Assembly: GCF_027595985.1 (NCBI RefSeq)
Contig: NC_073305.1
Location: 120,436,114 to 120,500,113, forward strand
Reading direction: 5' to 3'
Source: Sorex araneus
Lineage: Eukaryota > Chordata > Mammalia > Eulipotyphla > Soricidae
DNA length: 64,000 bases
Program-made: the position numbers and the translations under genes
Shown: positions 35,157 through 45,640 of the stretch, piece by piece
How positions within the stretch are numbered: the stretch's first letter is position 1
How the letters are laid out: the number at the start of each line of letters is the position of its first letter
Notes under the pieces: model-generated
What the model saw: the letters and a program-made list of their open reading frames with translations, nothing else
What the model was told of the DNA's origin: nothing
The model's database searches: none

Positions 35157-35580
35157 TAATTGCATTATTTATAAAGTGTAAAAAAGGAAAAGAAATTTGA
35201 CTAAATGTAAGGTTTTGAAAATTATTTTGAAAAAATAAACATTAATTATGAGGAAAAAAGAAACTACATAGTGACACACTGAATAAGAAAATAAAATTCA
35301 ACTTGTTGATGCCTATTTGCAGTTCAATAATAAACACAGTCTCAAAAGTTTCAGAATAAAAGATTAGAAAAAAATTGATACATGTAAATGGCAGCCTTAT
35401 AAAAATTGTTATGACTACATTTATGCCAGATAAACATCAAGTTAAAAAATAGACAACAAATGACAGGGACACATATTATATACTGTTTGTGTAATGTACA
35501 CTCATTAGATAATGATGAATGAACTGTTCTGTCAAGAGAATTTAACATTAATTAACAGATATACCAAAATAAAAGGGCAT
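35157..35580. other. AT-rich spacer
   Basis: No clear feature. The end may already belong to the old L1 that follows. Confidence 0.35.
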
Positions 35581-36060
35581 CAAAATATGTAACACAATTA
35601 TTAACAGACATTCATAAAAAGATCGTGCGACAGTAGTGGAAGAGGACTTTAAACATATTAATCTCACCAAGGAATAGACCATCTATACAGAAAAACAACA
35701 ACAAGAAAACACAACAGCATTGAATGAGATGTGTCAAATGTGTTTAATGGCGCTTACATGCTTTCCTATTTCCCCTTAAATCAGGGATAGCTGTTTGTTG
35801 AAGAACACATAGAACGTTCTATGCATGCTATGACACAAAATAAGCATCAATAAATTTCAAAATAAATTGGGACCATGTTAGATCCACACATTTGTGGAAA
35901 TGAAACACAAAAGAGAAAATTGGAAAAAAAACATATGGAAACTAATCAACATGCTATGGAGTCAACTCTTGGGTCAATAATAAAATAACAGAAAAAAAAT
36001 TGGAAATAAATAAGATCAAGGATAAGAAGATAAGGGTGCGAGCCCGAGCCCTAGAAAAGT
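35581..36060 (+). mobile_element. Old L1 ORF2 endonuclease-domain remnant
   Basis: With frameshifts, the sequence follows the L1 ORF2 order. 'VVEEDFKHINL' stands where active copies read V-G-D-F-N-T. It is followed by 'ALNEMCQMCLM', then 'HKISINKFQNK', and a 'WKKNIWKLINML' block like the W-K-L-N-N-M-L of L1. Many stops. It is the 5' neighbour of the RTE insertion and the RT part at 36529. Confidence 0.5.
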
Positions 36061-36095
36061 AAAAAGAAAGCTTATACAATGGACATTTTGTATCA

Positions 36096-36528
36096 AATAT
36101 CACTTGTATCACTTGTGATCCAGTTGATCTTAGATTTGCTCCAGTGGGCACAGTAACATCTCCATTTGTCCCAGTTGCCTGCTAGTGAAGCCCAATGGTA
36201 TCTGCTTGCTCCAGGAACAGGAAGAGCTTCTAACCATTCATTCAGGGTTTTGCCAAAGAAGTCTGACCACCGCTTGTAGGTGGGCGGACATGGGGTCTTT
36301 TGACGGCCCATGGAATCCAGTTGGTAACAGCTCTAGTCCAAGCAATCGTCTCTGAACTACATTACATGTCTGCCCATCTGATTTTTCATGCCTTGGCAAA
36401 AAAGACACCGTCCCTGATTCTTGACCTTCTTTCAATTGATGAACGTTAGATAGAGCGGCATCTTGAACTCTCGCAAAATTTCAATGAGCTTGGTCACTGT
36501 GTGGATATGGTCCACCATGCTGAATTCA
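36096..36528 (-). mobile_element. Internally deleted RTE-like LINE, reverse
   Basis: Read on the minus strand it starts with a frame MVDHIHTVTKLIEILREF then KMPLYLTFIN, an RT-domain block typical of RTE-clade ORF2. It jumps after about 100 bp (near 36425) to the C-terminal region, including KRWSDFFGKTLNEWLEALPV, ASRYHWASLAGNWDKWR and a short 'atcacttgtatcacttgtga'-type tail at 36095-36125. It lies inside an L1 ORF2 remnant. The join between RT block and C-terminus means most of the RT is missing, so it could not move by itself. Confidence 0.75.
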
Positions 36529-37925
36529 AAAGATCATCAGAGACTACTTTGAAGGTCTGTATGCCAGAAAACAAGAGAACCTAAAAGAAGTGGATGAATT
36601 CCTTGATTTCTACAATCTCCCAAGACTGAACAAGAAGACCTGGAATACTTGAATAGACCCATTAATAACAAGGAAATCGAAACTCTAATTAAAACTCTCC
36701 AAAAACAAAAGCCCAGGTCCAGATGGATTCACTGGCCAATTCTGTCAAACATTTAAAGAGGACCTGTTGCCATTTCTTCTCAAGCTTTTCCAGAAAATTG
36801 TGAACTCTCCCAAACAGTTTCTATGAGGCACACATCTCTCTAATACCAAAAACAAAGACACCACTAACAAAGAAAATTACAGGCCAATATCCCTGATGAA
36901 CACCGATGCGAAGATCCTCAACAAAATATTAGCAAGTAGAATCCAACAACTCATCAAAAAGATCATACACCATGAACAAGTGGGATTCATCCCGGGGATT
37001 CAAGGATGCTTTTACATTCAGAAATCAATCAACATAATCCATCATATCAACAAAAGTAAAGACAAAGACCACATGATCATATCTATAGATGCAGAGAAAG
37101 CATTTGACAAGATCCAACATCGGTTCATGATGAAAACTCTCACCAAAATGGGTTTTAAAGGAACTTTCCTCAAGATAGTCAAAGCCATTTACCACAAACC
37201 CATGGCAAGCATTATCTTCAATGGGGAAAATCTAAGGGCCTTTCCTCTAAGATCAGGGACAAGACAAGGATGCCCACTCTCACCACTTCTATTCAACATA
37301 GTATTGGAAGTACTTTCAGTAGCTTTTACACAAGAAAAATATATTAAGGCCATCCAGATAGGAAAGGAAGAAATCAAACTCTCACTATTCATAGACAATA
37401 TGATACTATATCTAGAGAAGCCTAAAACCTCTACTAAGAAATTTTTAGAAACAATAGGCTTGTGTAGTAAAGTTGCAGGCTATACAATCAATACCCCAAA
37501 ATCCATGGCCTTCCAATACGCAAACAATGAGATAAAGGAAAGGGACATGAAAAAAAAAAGCTGTCCCATTCACAATTGTGCCCCAGAAAATTAAGTACCT
37601 CGCAATTAGCTTAATTAAGGAAGTAAAGGACCTCTACAAAGAAAACTATAGAACACTACTCCACGAAATAATAAAGGATATGAGGAAATGGAAACATAGC
37701 TCCTGCTCATGGATAGGGAGAATCCACATTGTCATAATGGCAATACTCCCCAAAGCATTATACAGATTCAATACAATCCCTATAAAGATATCCATGAAAT
37801 TCTTCAAAGAAAAGGATCAAGCTATCCTGAAATTCATATGGAACAACAAATGCCCATGGATAGCTAAAACAATTCTTGGGAAAAAGATGATGGTAAGCAT
37901 CACCCTCCCAATCTTATTCTTTTAA
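36529..37925 (+). mobile_element. L1 ORF2 reverse-transcriptase region, inactive
   Basis: Codes in broken frames for L1 ORF2: [15 protein letters not shown], the [16 protein letters not shown] block, [64 protein letters not shown], then [13 protein letters not shown], where active L1 has F-A-D-D. Thus both the first variable position and the second catalytic aspartate of the motif are lost. The longest surviving frame is 36896-37594; a shift leads to 37578-37925 ([20 protein letters not shown]... ILKFIWNN). No RNase H domain is expected in L1. The frame stops and shifts show it is dead. Confidence 0.9.
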
Positions 37926-38039
37926 ATAGTGCTACTGATTTCAGAAATTCTTCCAAATCATCATATTTGATTACCAAGAATATCTATCACGTAAAAAAAG
38001 AGGTAGTTTTTTTTTCTACTTAACTGGTTATTGAACAGG

Positions 38040-38116
38040 TGTTATATGACTGGAACCCAATCATAAGCAACTTTGTAACTCTGTATATCATTGTGATTCA
38101 AATAATTTTTTTTTTA
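38040..38116 (+). mobile_element. L1 3' UTR terminal block
   Basis: 'caactttgtaactctgtata' followed by 'tcattgtgattcaaataa' and a T-rich run resembles the end of the L1 3' UTR. If it belongs to the L1 upstream, the C-terminal third of ORF2 and most of the UTR have been deleted. Confidence 0.45.
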
Positions 38117-39363
38117 AAGTTCAGATTTTTAGTGATGTGTGGAAAGTTGGGAGGAATTTACAATACTGTGATAGCAACCAGAAAATTCAGTTTGAAGGCA
38201 AGATTATGGGGTACTAAATGGATAAAACAGAAATCATCAGTCTTCTACAGTCCTGGCTGATATTTTTTTCCTGATTTAATGCTGGCAATTATAATTTTCA
38301 GTCCTTAAAATGGATTGTCCAATGGTAATTTCATTTTATGATATGCATTTTTATTATTTAGGTATGCTGTATTTCTGGTCATTTGCAATTGATTTTTGCC
38401 CATGAATTAATTATTATGCCATATATCACAGAATGGCACTTTATTTTTATCATTATGAATGTATGACAAGTGTTTTTTTATATAGCTTTAAATAAAATGG
38501 AACACACACTACTAATACCAGTTTGACTGATAACCCATTGCATAAAAAGGCTTAGTTGGCCATGTAATTTAATACAAAATGGGACACATGTAAGGTATAA
38601 CACTAGCCAGTAGTTAACAAACACAAAATACATGTGGAGGAAGCACATAAGAAGACTGAATCTAACAAATCAAGACCCACAAATTCTAAATTAAATAAAA
38701 TATATTTCATCTCCCAAAAACATCACTGCTCTGTCAAGTATTGTGATTTTTCCATACCACCTGCAGGAACTTAAGTTCTGACTGCTGAATATTTGTCTGA
38801 CTGCTCACTGACCATGTATTTTTTAACATATGCTGACACAAAGGATATAATTAAAATATTTGTATTTTTACTTCATTCTTTAAGTGCTACATTATAATGA
38901 TGTCCCTCTCAGGTTTTATCACTTATCATACTGTTTTATAATAAATTGAACAGCAGATAACATGTCAAATGATATATAGTATATCAAGTCACCACAACAA
39001 AACTGGTTAAGTAATCTTAACCCTTAGGCTAAGTAGTTAAGTAATCTTAAGCCTTTTTGGTAAAATGAAAGTCCAACTACTCTAGTTTTATAGAAATTCT
39101 TAACCAAAATAAGATATAAACAAAGGATCATCAAAATACAAACTAGAATATGTTCATCTCTCTGCATACTATCAGAAAATGCAAAGATAAACTTTGGTAA
39201 ATCCCCATCATTTGTAAACTGAATAACAAAGAAATGAACAGCCTTTCTTTTAAATAAACTACATATCTCATTATTACTCCATTAATAAAAAGAAGCATAA
39301 TTTGTTTGCTGTCACATTGAGGCTTTATTATGAAAGGGTTTTGAAATCACCTTTCATTGCTTT
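38117..39363. other. AT-rich stretch, nothing recognised
   Basis: About 1.2 kb. It has a minor direct repeat 'gttaagtaatcttaa' near 39005 and 39037. No gene or known repeat. Confidence 0.4.
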
Positions 39364-39571
39364 AAAATGTACAAAAACAGGGGGCTGGAGCCATAGCACA
39401 GTGGGTAGGGCATTTGCCTTGCACACGGCCCACCCGGGTTCGATTCCCAGCATCCCATATGGTCCCCCCAGCACTGCCAGGAGTAATTCCTGAGTTGCGG
39501 AGCTAGGCGTAACCCCTGAGCATCGCCAGGTGTGACCCCCAAAAAAAAAAAACAAAAAAAAATGTACAAAA
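39364..39571 (+). mobile_element. SOR-type SINE with 13-bp TSD
   Basis: SINE at about 39380-39558: head 'ggggctggagccatagcac', intact box A and box B ('gggttcgattcc'), body, A-rich tail. The direct repeat aaaatgtacaaaa is at 39364-39376 and 39559-39571. Well preserved. Confidence 0.93.
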
Positions 39572-39911
39572 CCATATATGAAGTTTTTATTTGTAGAAAT
39601 GTTCAAATGGTATGTATTTTAATGTTCTCCAGAGAAAGGATTTTTAAATGTACTATCATCATAAATTTGAAAAAGGTGAAAATGTTATTTTCTAATTTTG
39701 GGATATAATGATAATGAGTAGGATTGAAAAGCTACAATAAAATATAAATATTTGTGTCATTTCACCTAACTTAGAAGAGAAGTTAGGTGTCTAGAAAGGA
39801 CTAATTGTAAACTGAATTGCTACCCGTGATTTGTAGGTTGTGACAGAAATTCATACTGTGAATAAATGACCAACAATTTTATGCAAGAGGAGGTTGTGGA
39901 AGTTGAGCCAC

Positions 39912-40047
39912 ACCTGCTGGTATCCAGGGGCTACATCTGTCTCTGAGCTCAGAAATGCTTGGGGCCCATATGTGATGCTTGGGATTGAACCCAAGGTCAG
40001 CTGCATGCAAGGTCAGTGCTTGTCTTCCATACTGCCACTCTAGCCCC
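39912..40047 (-). mobile_element. Old SINE, reverse
   Basis: 'gagctcagaaatgcttgggg' and 'attgaacccaaggtcagctg' keep the body and box B order. The preceding 39572-39911 shows nothing else. Confidence 0.65.
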
Positions 40048-41399
40048 ATGAGAAACATTGCAAATTGAAATAATACAACTAGAGAACCTAGAAAATGTGA
40101 CCTGAAAAGGGAATTGAAGGTTAACACAACATTCTCAATTTCTTCACTAAATATTTAAACTTAATCAGAATTAATTTTAATTTCACAAGTTCTAATCACT
40201 CTGCTTAACAAGTTTTCTCCAAAATAAAGGACTTATTTTCTGATGGAATTCAATATGATTCAGTGTTTTAAAGTGATTGCTATTTTAGGGGTGAATATTG
40301 TATGTGGCAAATTTATCAATGCTGAATTTATAGAATTATAAATAGTGAATTTAAAATAACTGAATGCAAAATATAGCTTACAAAACAGCACTCTAGATTT
40401 GAAGTATGTAGGAGTTATGGGGAAACAAAAAGTAATTTCAAGAAGTTTTAAAATGTTTCACTGCAGGTAAAAAAGTTACCAGTATTCCATACTCAAGATT
40501 TTTGTATAGTTTCTCATTATTATTAATAATCATTCTGCCTTTAAATTTTATTGCATTGTTATCATTATAGCAACTGTTCCTCACTTTGATATTTACCCAC
40601 ATTAGTTTACCACTTTTTACAATCATTTTTCTACTTACATTTCTGTTTTTAGATTTTCCCTTGCCAGGCACCCCGAACTGCCATGTAATCAAGGTTTCTT
40701 ATTTATTCAAGACTCCAGGGATTAAGCTCAAATCCTCACCTTGTCCTAGGTGCTTCCTGAGTCCTTGCTTTCTGAAAATCTTTAATAGCAAAACTGTCAG
40801 AATTGCCTTAAGTGGAGCAACACTTACATTTGAACTCATGATTTTGTACTTGCTGGGTAAGTGCTTTGAATCACTAAAGACAACTTCAGGTTCCTTTGTG
40901 ACAGGGAACAACAATTGTTGGACTGTCCAGATTACCTTATGCATGCAAGTAGTTCTGGGGTTTGATTCATGGTTTTGTACTGATTGGATATTTGCTTTAA
41001 GTCATTAAGCCATGGTTGTTATTTTTAAATTTTATTTTATGGGTGCTACCTGTACACATCATAGAGCATGTTTCTTTCTAAATTCATCCTGAGAGCATCT
41101 ATCAACTATTAAAATTGGTTGTGACTGACAATGGTTTTGAATTTATTTCTGCTGTCATATTTTATAATTTACTTTTGCATGCATTTATTTCTTTTCCTCT
41201 TTCTAATCCAACACACAAGTTTTTAGAGAAATTTTAGTTTTGTATCCAATCTAAAAGTAGTTACTATATGTCCTATAATCACACACAAGCAAAGCGTCCC
41301 CAGCATTGATATTACCCACCAAGGTGGTATATTTGTTACCATTGATAAGACTGCATTAATATATCATTAGTACAGAAAGTTCATAGTTTATGTGAGATG
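40048..41399. other. Stretch with nothing recognised
   Basis: About 1.35 kb. The 140-residue frame at 40586-41008 (with an antisense frame opposite) has no recognisable domain and its composition resembles translated AT-rich DNA. I do not call it. Confidence 0.4.
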
Positions 41400-41745
41400 G
41401 CTCAATTCTTTCAGCGTGTTTTAACTGAATGTCAATGGTTGAGTGACTCATAAACAACACATTTATTTCTTACTGTTCTGAAGTCTGGGAAATTCAAGAT
41501 CAAGGTGTTGACAGATTCACTGTCTGATCAGGTCAGTTTTGGCTCTATAGATTGTCATCTTTCCATTTTGACCTCTCAAGGTGAAAGGCCTATAAGGTCA
41601 CTGTATAATCCCTGTTCTAAGGAGATTTTAATTCTATTTGTGAGAGCAACTGTAAAATACCTAATATCCTGCTGAGTATTATCATGCTAGGAATTCAGTT
41701 TCAACATACGACTTTTGTTGGTACAGAAATATTCTGCCTACATAA
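41400..41745 (-). mobile_element. ERVL-MaLR-type LTR (MLT1/MST-like), reverse
   Basis: Landmarks in antisense order: 'actcataaacaacacattta' then 'tttcttactgttctgaagtc', 'aagatcaaggtgttgacaga' and 'ttcactgtctgatcaggtca', later 'tttcaacatacgacttttg'. This agrees with the known antisense end of MaLR LTRs better than the copy at 13147. LTR only; no viral genes. Confidence 0.7.
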
Positions 41746-41797
41746 GATTAATCACAGTGTCATATGTTTTATGGGTTTATTATAATTCAATTATTTT

Positions 41798-41952
41798 TGA
41801 TGGGGAGCACACCTGAAGGTGCTCAGGGCTTATTTCTGTATGCATTCCTGGATCAGTTCTGATGGGTTTGGGACCATATGGGATGCAGAAGATTAAACCT
41901 GGGTCAGCTGCTGTGGAGTAAGTGCCCAACCCACTGTACTATTGTTCTGGCT
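41798..41952 (-). mobile_element. Old SINE, reverse
   Basis: 'gaaggtgctcagggcttatt', 'gaccatatgggatgcagaag', 'ttaaacctgggtcagctgct'. A SOR-type copy with moderate decay. Confidence 0.75.
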
Positions 41953-42329
41953 TCTATAATTCTTTTGCATAGCATTACACATAATTAACTTCATTGCCCT
42001 AAAAACTTTCTGTACTTTTGACACTCCTTTCTCAAAATTCTGACAATAGCATTTTGCTGTTTTCATGTGACTGCTTTATTTCCCCTATTTCCCCACTACC
42101 ATTTCCATTCTCTTCTGATAACCACTAATTGATCTATACTTTAAATTTTATTTTTGTTTTATTTGATTCACCATTTTGTTTTTTCTTTGCATATGTGTGA
42201 AATGATATGATGTTTATGTTTTTCCATTGAGGTTATTTTATTAAACTTAGTATCCTCTATTCCTGTGCTGTTGCAAATGGAATGTTTTTATCATTGTTAG
42301 CAGTCAATAGTATTCCATTATGTGTGTGT

Positions 42330-42400
42330 GCATGCGGGCACATATATACGTATGTATATATATATATATATATTTGTATTCTATATATATCTGAACATGC
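42330..42400. repeat. (TG)n/(TA)n microsatellite
   Basis: 'tgtgtgtgtgcatgcgggca' followed by a run of about ten TA units, at the place where L1 copies have a variable 'gtgtatatata' stretch. Confidence 0.85.
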
Positions 42401-42770
42401 TAATTCATTTATAAGTCAAGGAACACACAGATTGTTTTTCGATCAGGTTAGTGTCAATAACATTTCGATAGACATGGGAGTTATATTGCTTTACCAAATT
42501 AGTATTTTGAGGTAAATACAAAAGTGGAATAACTAGATCATACAGGTCTTCTATTTTCAATTTTCTATGAATTCTCCATTCTGTTTTCCATAATGTCTAC
42601 ACCAATTTAATCAACAATAGGATTTGAGTGCTTTCTTGTCTTCCAATACTCTTTTCCCAGCCATTTTTTTCCCAGTCTTTGATAAGTAAGTATATATTTT
42701 CACAGGTGTGAGGTAATATTTAATTTTTGATTTGTATGTGCCTGCTAAAATATGATGAGTATTTTCTCAG

Positions 42771-43308
42771 GTGTGACCGCCTAGCTACTGGGAAATGGGA
42801 AATCTGGGTGGAGGAGGCCCAGTCTTAATCCAAGCAGTCTTGGAGGTCTCAGCCCCGGGTCCCACACACCTGGGTTCCTCTGCCAGTATTTTCATGCATG
42901 AGGCTCGTCCGAATGAATTTCCCATTTCCCAGTAGCTAGGCCATCACATCCAGGGACTGCCCCCAGCGCCATGTAATCCCATCCATGGCCAGCATCCAGA
43001 CTTAAAAGCAAGCTCCCGGAACCGCATGACTGCAAAGCGGTCTCAAGATATCTTATAGCCTACTTCTCCTGTGGGAGAACCTGGCAAACTACCGGGAGTT
43101 TCCTGCCCATATGGGAGAGCCTGCAAGGTCCCCATGTTGTATTAATATGCCAAAACCAATAACAAGCTGCATCTCATTCTCCTGACCCTGGAAGAGCCTC
43201 CAATGCAGCATCATTGGGAAGGACGAGTAAAGAGAAGCTTCTAAAATCTCAGAGCTAGGACGAATGGAGATGGTACTGAGACCGCTCAAGAAATTCAACG
43301 ATCAACGG

Positions 43309-43333
<25 letters not shown>
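42771..43333 (+). mobile_element. 5'-inverted composite SINE, (GAT)n tail, with TSD
   Basis: The 10-bp direct repeat attttctcag flanks it (42761-42770 and 43334-43343). The first ~145 bp are in reverse orientation: their complement matches 51230-51375 of the sister copy. From 42917 the element runs forward ('atttcccatttcccagtagc') through 'ccagcgccatgtaatcccat', 'cttatagcctacttctcc', 'ctcctgaccctggaagagcc', 'ctgagaccgctcaagaaatt' and a (gat)9-like tail. About 33 bp are present in both orientations, making a hairpin with a perfect 23-bp arm (42781-42803 with 42917-42939). Confidence 0.85.
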
Positions 43334-43340
<7 letters not shown>

Positions 43341-43709
43341 CAGGAGTTTATTAGCCATTTATAAATATCTCTTTTGAAGAAGTGTATATTCAGAGGATCA
43401 GACTTTAAAAAACAAAACTATTCCTTGGGTTTTTGTGTCTGTCTGTTTTTGATATCAGGGAAGTGTTTCCCTCATAGAAATTATTTGGGAAAATTTCTAT
43501 ATCTTTGACTATCTTAAAGAGCCTGAAAAAGATTGGCAATAGATCTTTAGATTTGCAAAGTTTTGGCCCAGTTTGTGACTTGTCTTTGCATTCTCTTAGA
43601 GTGTATTTCCTTCCCCAAGCAGAAATTTCAAGCTTAATAAATACACTTAAATGCTTTTACAAATTGTATTAAAATTAATTGTAGAATTTTGAATAGTCCT
43701 ATGCCTAGG

Positions 43710-43907
43710 TTTCAATTCGTCCGACCCTCTCGGAGAGCCCAGCAAGCTACCGAGAGTATCTAGCCCACATGGCAGAGCCTGGAAAGCTACCTGTGGCATA
43801 TTCAATATGCCAAAAACAGTAACAAGTCTCACAATAGAGACGTTTCTGGTGCCTGCTCGAGTACCAATGAGTATCAATGAACAATGAGATGACAGTGATG
43901 ATGACAG
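43710..43907 (+). mobile_element. 5'-truncated composite SINE, (ACAGTG) family, nested in L1
   Basis: 'ctctcggagagcccagcaag', 'gccaaaaacagtaacaagtc', 'gagacgtttctggtgcctgc' and a mixed 'gatgacagtgatgatgacag' tail. The tail mixes units of both families. Confidence 0.85.
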
Positions 43908-44485
43908 TAATTCCTTGGGTTTTATTGTTGAGTTTAAGAAATCTTTGCATATTTTGAATATTTACATCCAATTAAACTTGTTATGTTCTATTATTTTCTC
44001 CTATTCAGTAGCAATTTTTTTTTGTTTCAATGCAAGTTCATTTTTGTTCTGTGCAGAATTTTTTTTCAGTGTAAGACAGTCCTACCTGGTCACCTTTGAT
44101 TCTATCCTTCCTTGCCTTTAGAATCAAGTACCCAAACACAGCTTCAAGACTGACAAGGAGCCAATTGTCTTTCCCACTGTGTTTTCCAATCAGTACTTTG
44201 CAGTTAAAGGTCTTACATCTAATTCTTTAACTGTTTGAATCATTTTTTGTGTCGTGTGGTTGGTGTTAAACAATAATTTAGATTCACTCTTTTTCTTGTT
44301 ACACAAGATTTCCCAACATTGTAGAAAGGGTCTTTACCTACTCCATGATCTTGGCGACTCTGATGAATGTATTGTATGCCATTTTACTTCAGGACTATTT
44401 GCTTCTTTTCTCTTATTCAAGTGCTAATTTTTATTCTGGTGTCATGTAGCATTTTCGGTCCTGTGGGTTTACTAATCTTTCTTTT

Positions 44486-44629
44486 GGGGGTTGGTTTTTG
44501 GACCACATCCAGGGGTGCCCAGAGCTTTCTCCTGATGAGTTTGGGAGCCCATTTTGTATGCTGGGAATTGAATCTGACTTGGCCACATGCAAGATGAATG
44601 CCTTATCCACTGTACAATGACTCCAGCCC
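44486..44629 (-). mobile_element. SOR-type SINE, reverse, nested in L1
   Basis: 'tttggaccacatccaggggt', 'tgctgggaattgaatctgac', 'cactgtacaatgactccag'. Moderately decayed. Confidence 0.75.
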
Positions 44630-44720
44630 TGGTCACATAGTTTTAATAACTTCACTTTGTTTAATAGTCTTAAGTCAAAGAGGATATTTCATTTTTCTTT
44701 TCTTTTTTTTTTGCTTCCGG

Positions 44721-44772
44721 AGTGTTTCTTGCTATTCAAATTTGTTGATAGTGTTTCTTGCTATTCAAATGT
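44721..44772. repeat. 29-bp tandem duplication
   Basis: 'agtgtttcttgctattcaaa' occurs at 44721 and again at 44750, giving a period of 29 bp. Confidence 0.85.
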
Positions 44773-44830
44773 ATTTTATACAAATTCATTTCAAATGTTT
44801 TTTGGTCTATGCTCTTAAGCTTTAGCATTG

Positions 44831-45558
44831 GAGTTTTTCTGATGTATTGATTTAATCAATTTAATGATTTTGACAGGATGATCATTTTAGTGTTATTTTT
44901 TCTAAACTGTGTTAAGTTTAAGCAAAGGGGAATACGTCTCACCTGTTCTTGTGATTTATTTATTTTAACAATATCTTGACTTGTTATGTATGCATGTATA
45001 TATATATAATAGAGCATAAAAATACAATTGCTACTTTAAACATTTTATGACTATGATACCTAATGACTATATAATGAGAATCATAGTGGATACTCAAGAA
45101 TTTGCTCACTTTTATATGGTTTCTGCTATTGTATAGCTCTGATATTCTAACACTAAAATTAAATTTATAATGATTATCTTTACATTAAATGTGTCTTTAT
45201 TTATATAATTCCTTTATAATATACTTCACAAATTAATTATCTTCACATAATGAAGATAACACATAATAAATTATGCATGGGAATTTGTTTATCTCTTAGT
45301 AATTAGGCATTATATTTTAAACTTTCATTTAAGTGCATCTATATTGTCTGTCTTTTTCTTTATTACACAAAACATTGTTTTGTTATTATATCATGTTGTT
45401 CTACAATGAAAACAACTAAAGGACAATGATTTAATTAAATTAAAAATAGTTACTATGTGATGAAAACTATGTTTATATGATGCTACATAACAGAATAAGA
45501 TGAAAAGTTTGCACTAGAAGTTTATGAGAGTCTTTTTCAAGGGACTATGTTTTTAAAG
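44831..45558. other. AT-rich stretch
   Basis: No firm feature; the first part may be an extension of the reverse L1. Confidence 0.35.
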
Positions 45559-45600
<42 letters not shown>

Positions 45601-45640
45601 CATTGATTGTCAAATTTCTTGAGCGATCTCAGTAACATCT
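45559..45640 (-). mobile_element. Short 3' fragment of the (GAT)n-tail SINE, reverse
   Basis: A run of about 13 (atc) units, then the 'cccattgattgtcaaatttc' and 'ttgagcgatctcagtaacat' antisense of the family's 3' end. Only the last ~45 bp plus tail were copied. Confidence 0.85.

Larger units (their letters stand above)
41975..44830 (-). mobile_element. L1 (3' UTR and ORF2 C-terminal part), reverse, with nested SINEs
   Basis: Antisense L1 landmarks in order: 'agtattccattatgtgtgtg', 'attctccattctgttttcca' and 'taatgtctacaccaattt', 'gaagaagtgtatattcagag', and 'ttgttacacaagatttcccaa' and later. It is interrupted by SINEs at 42771-43333, 43710-43907 and 44486-44629, which therefore inserted later. 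Many stops. The far end (44640-44830) is uncertain. Confidence 0.65.

Noticed and set aside
36896..37594. 232-residue open frame as a coding gene
   Set aside because: It is L1 ORF2 RT with the catalytic motif changed to F-I-D-N and with frameshifts on either side.
40586..41008. 140-residue frame as a membrane protein gene
   Set aside because: Hydrophobic stretches are expected from AT-rich DNA; there is no motif, codon signal or splice context.
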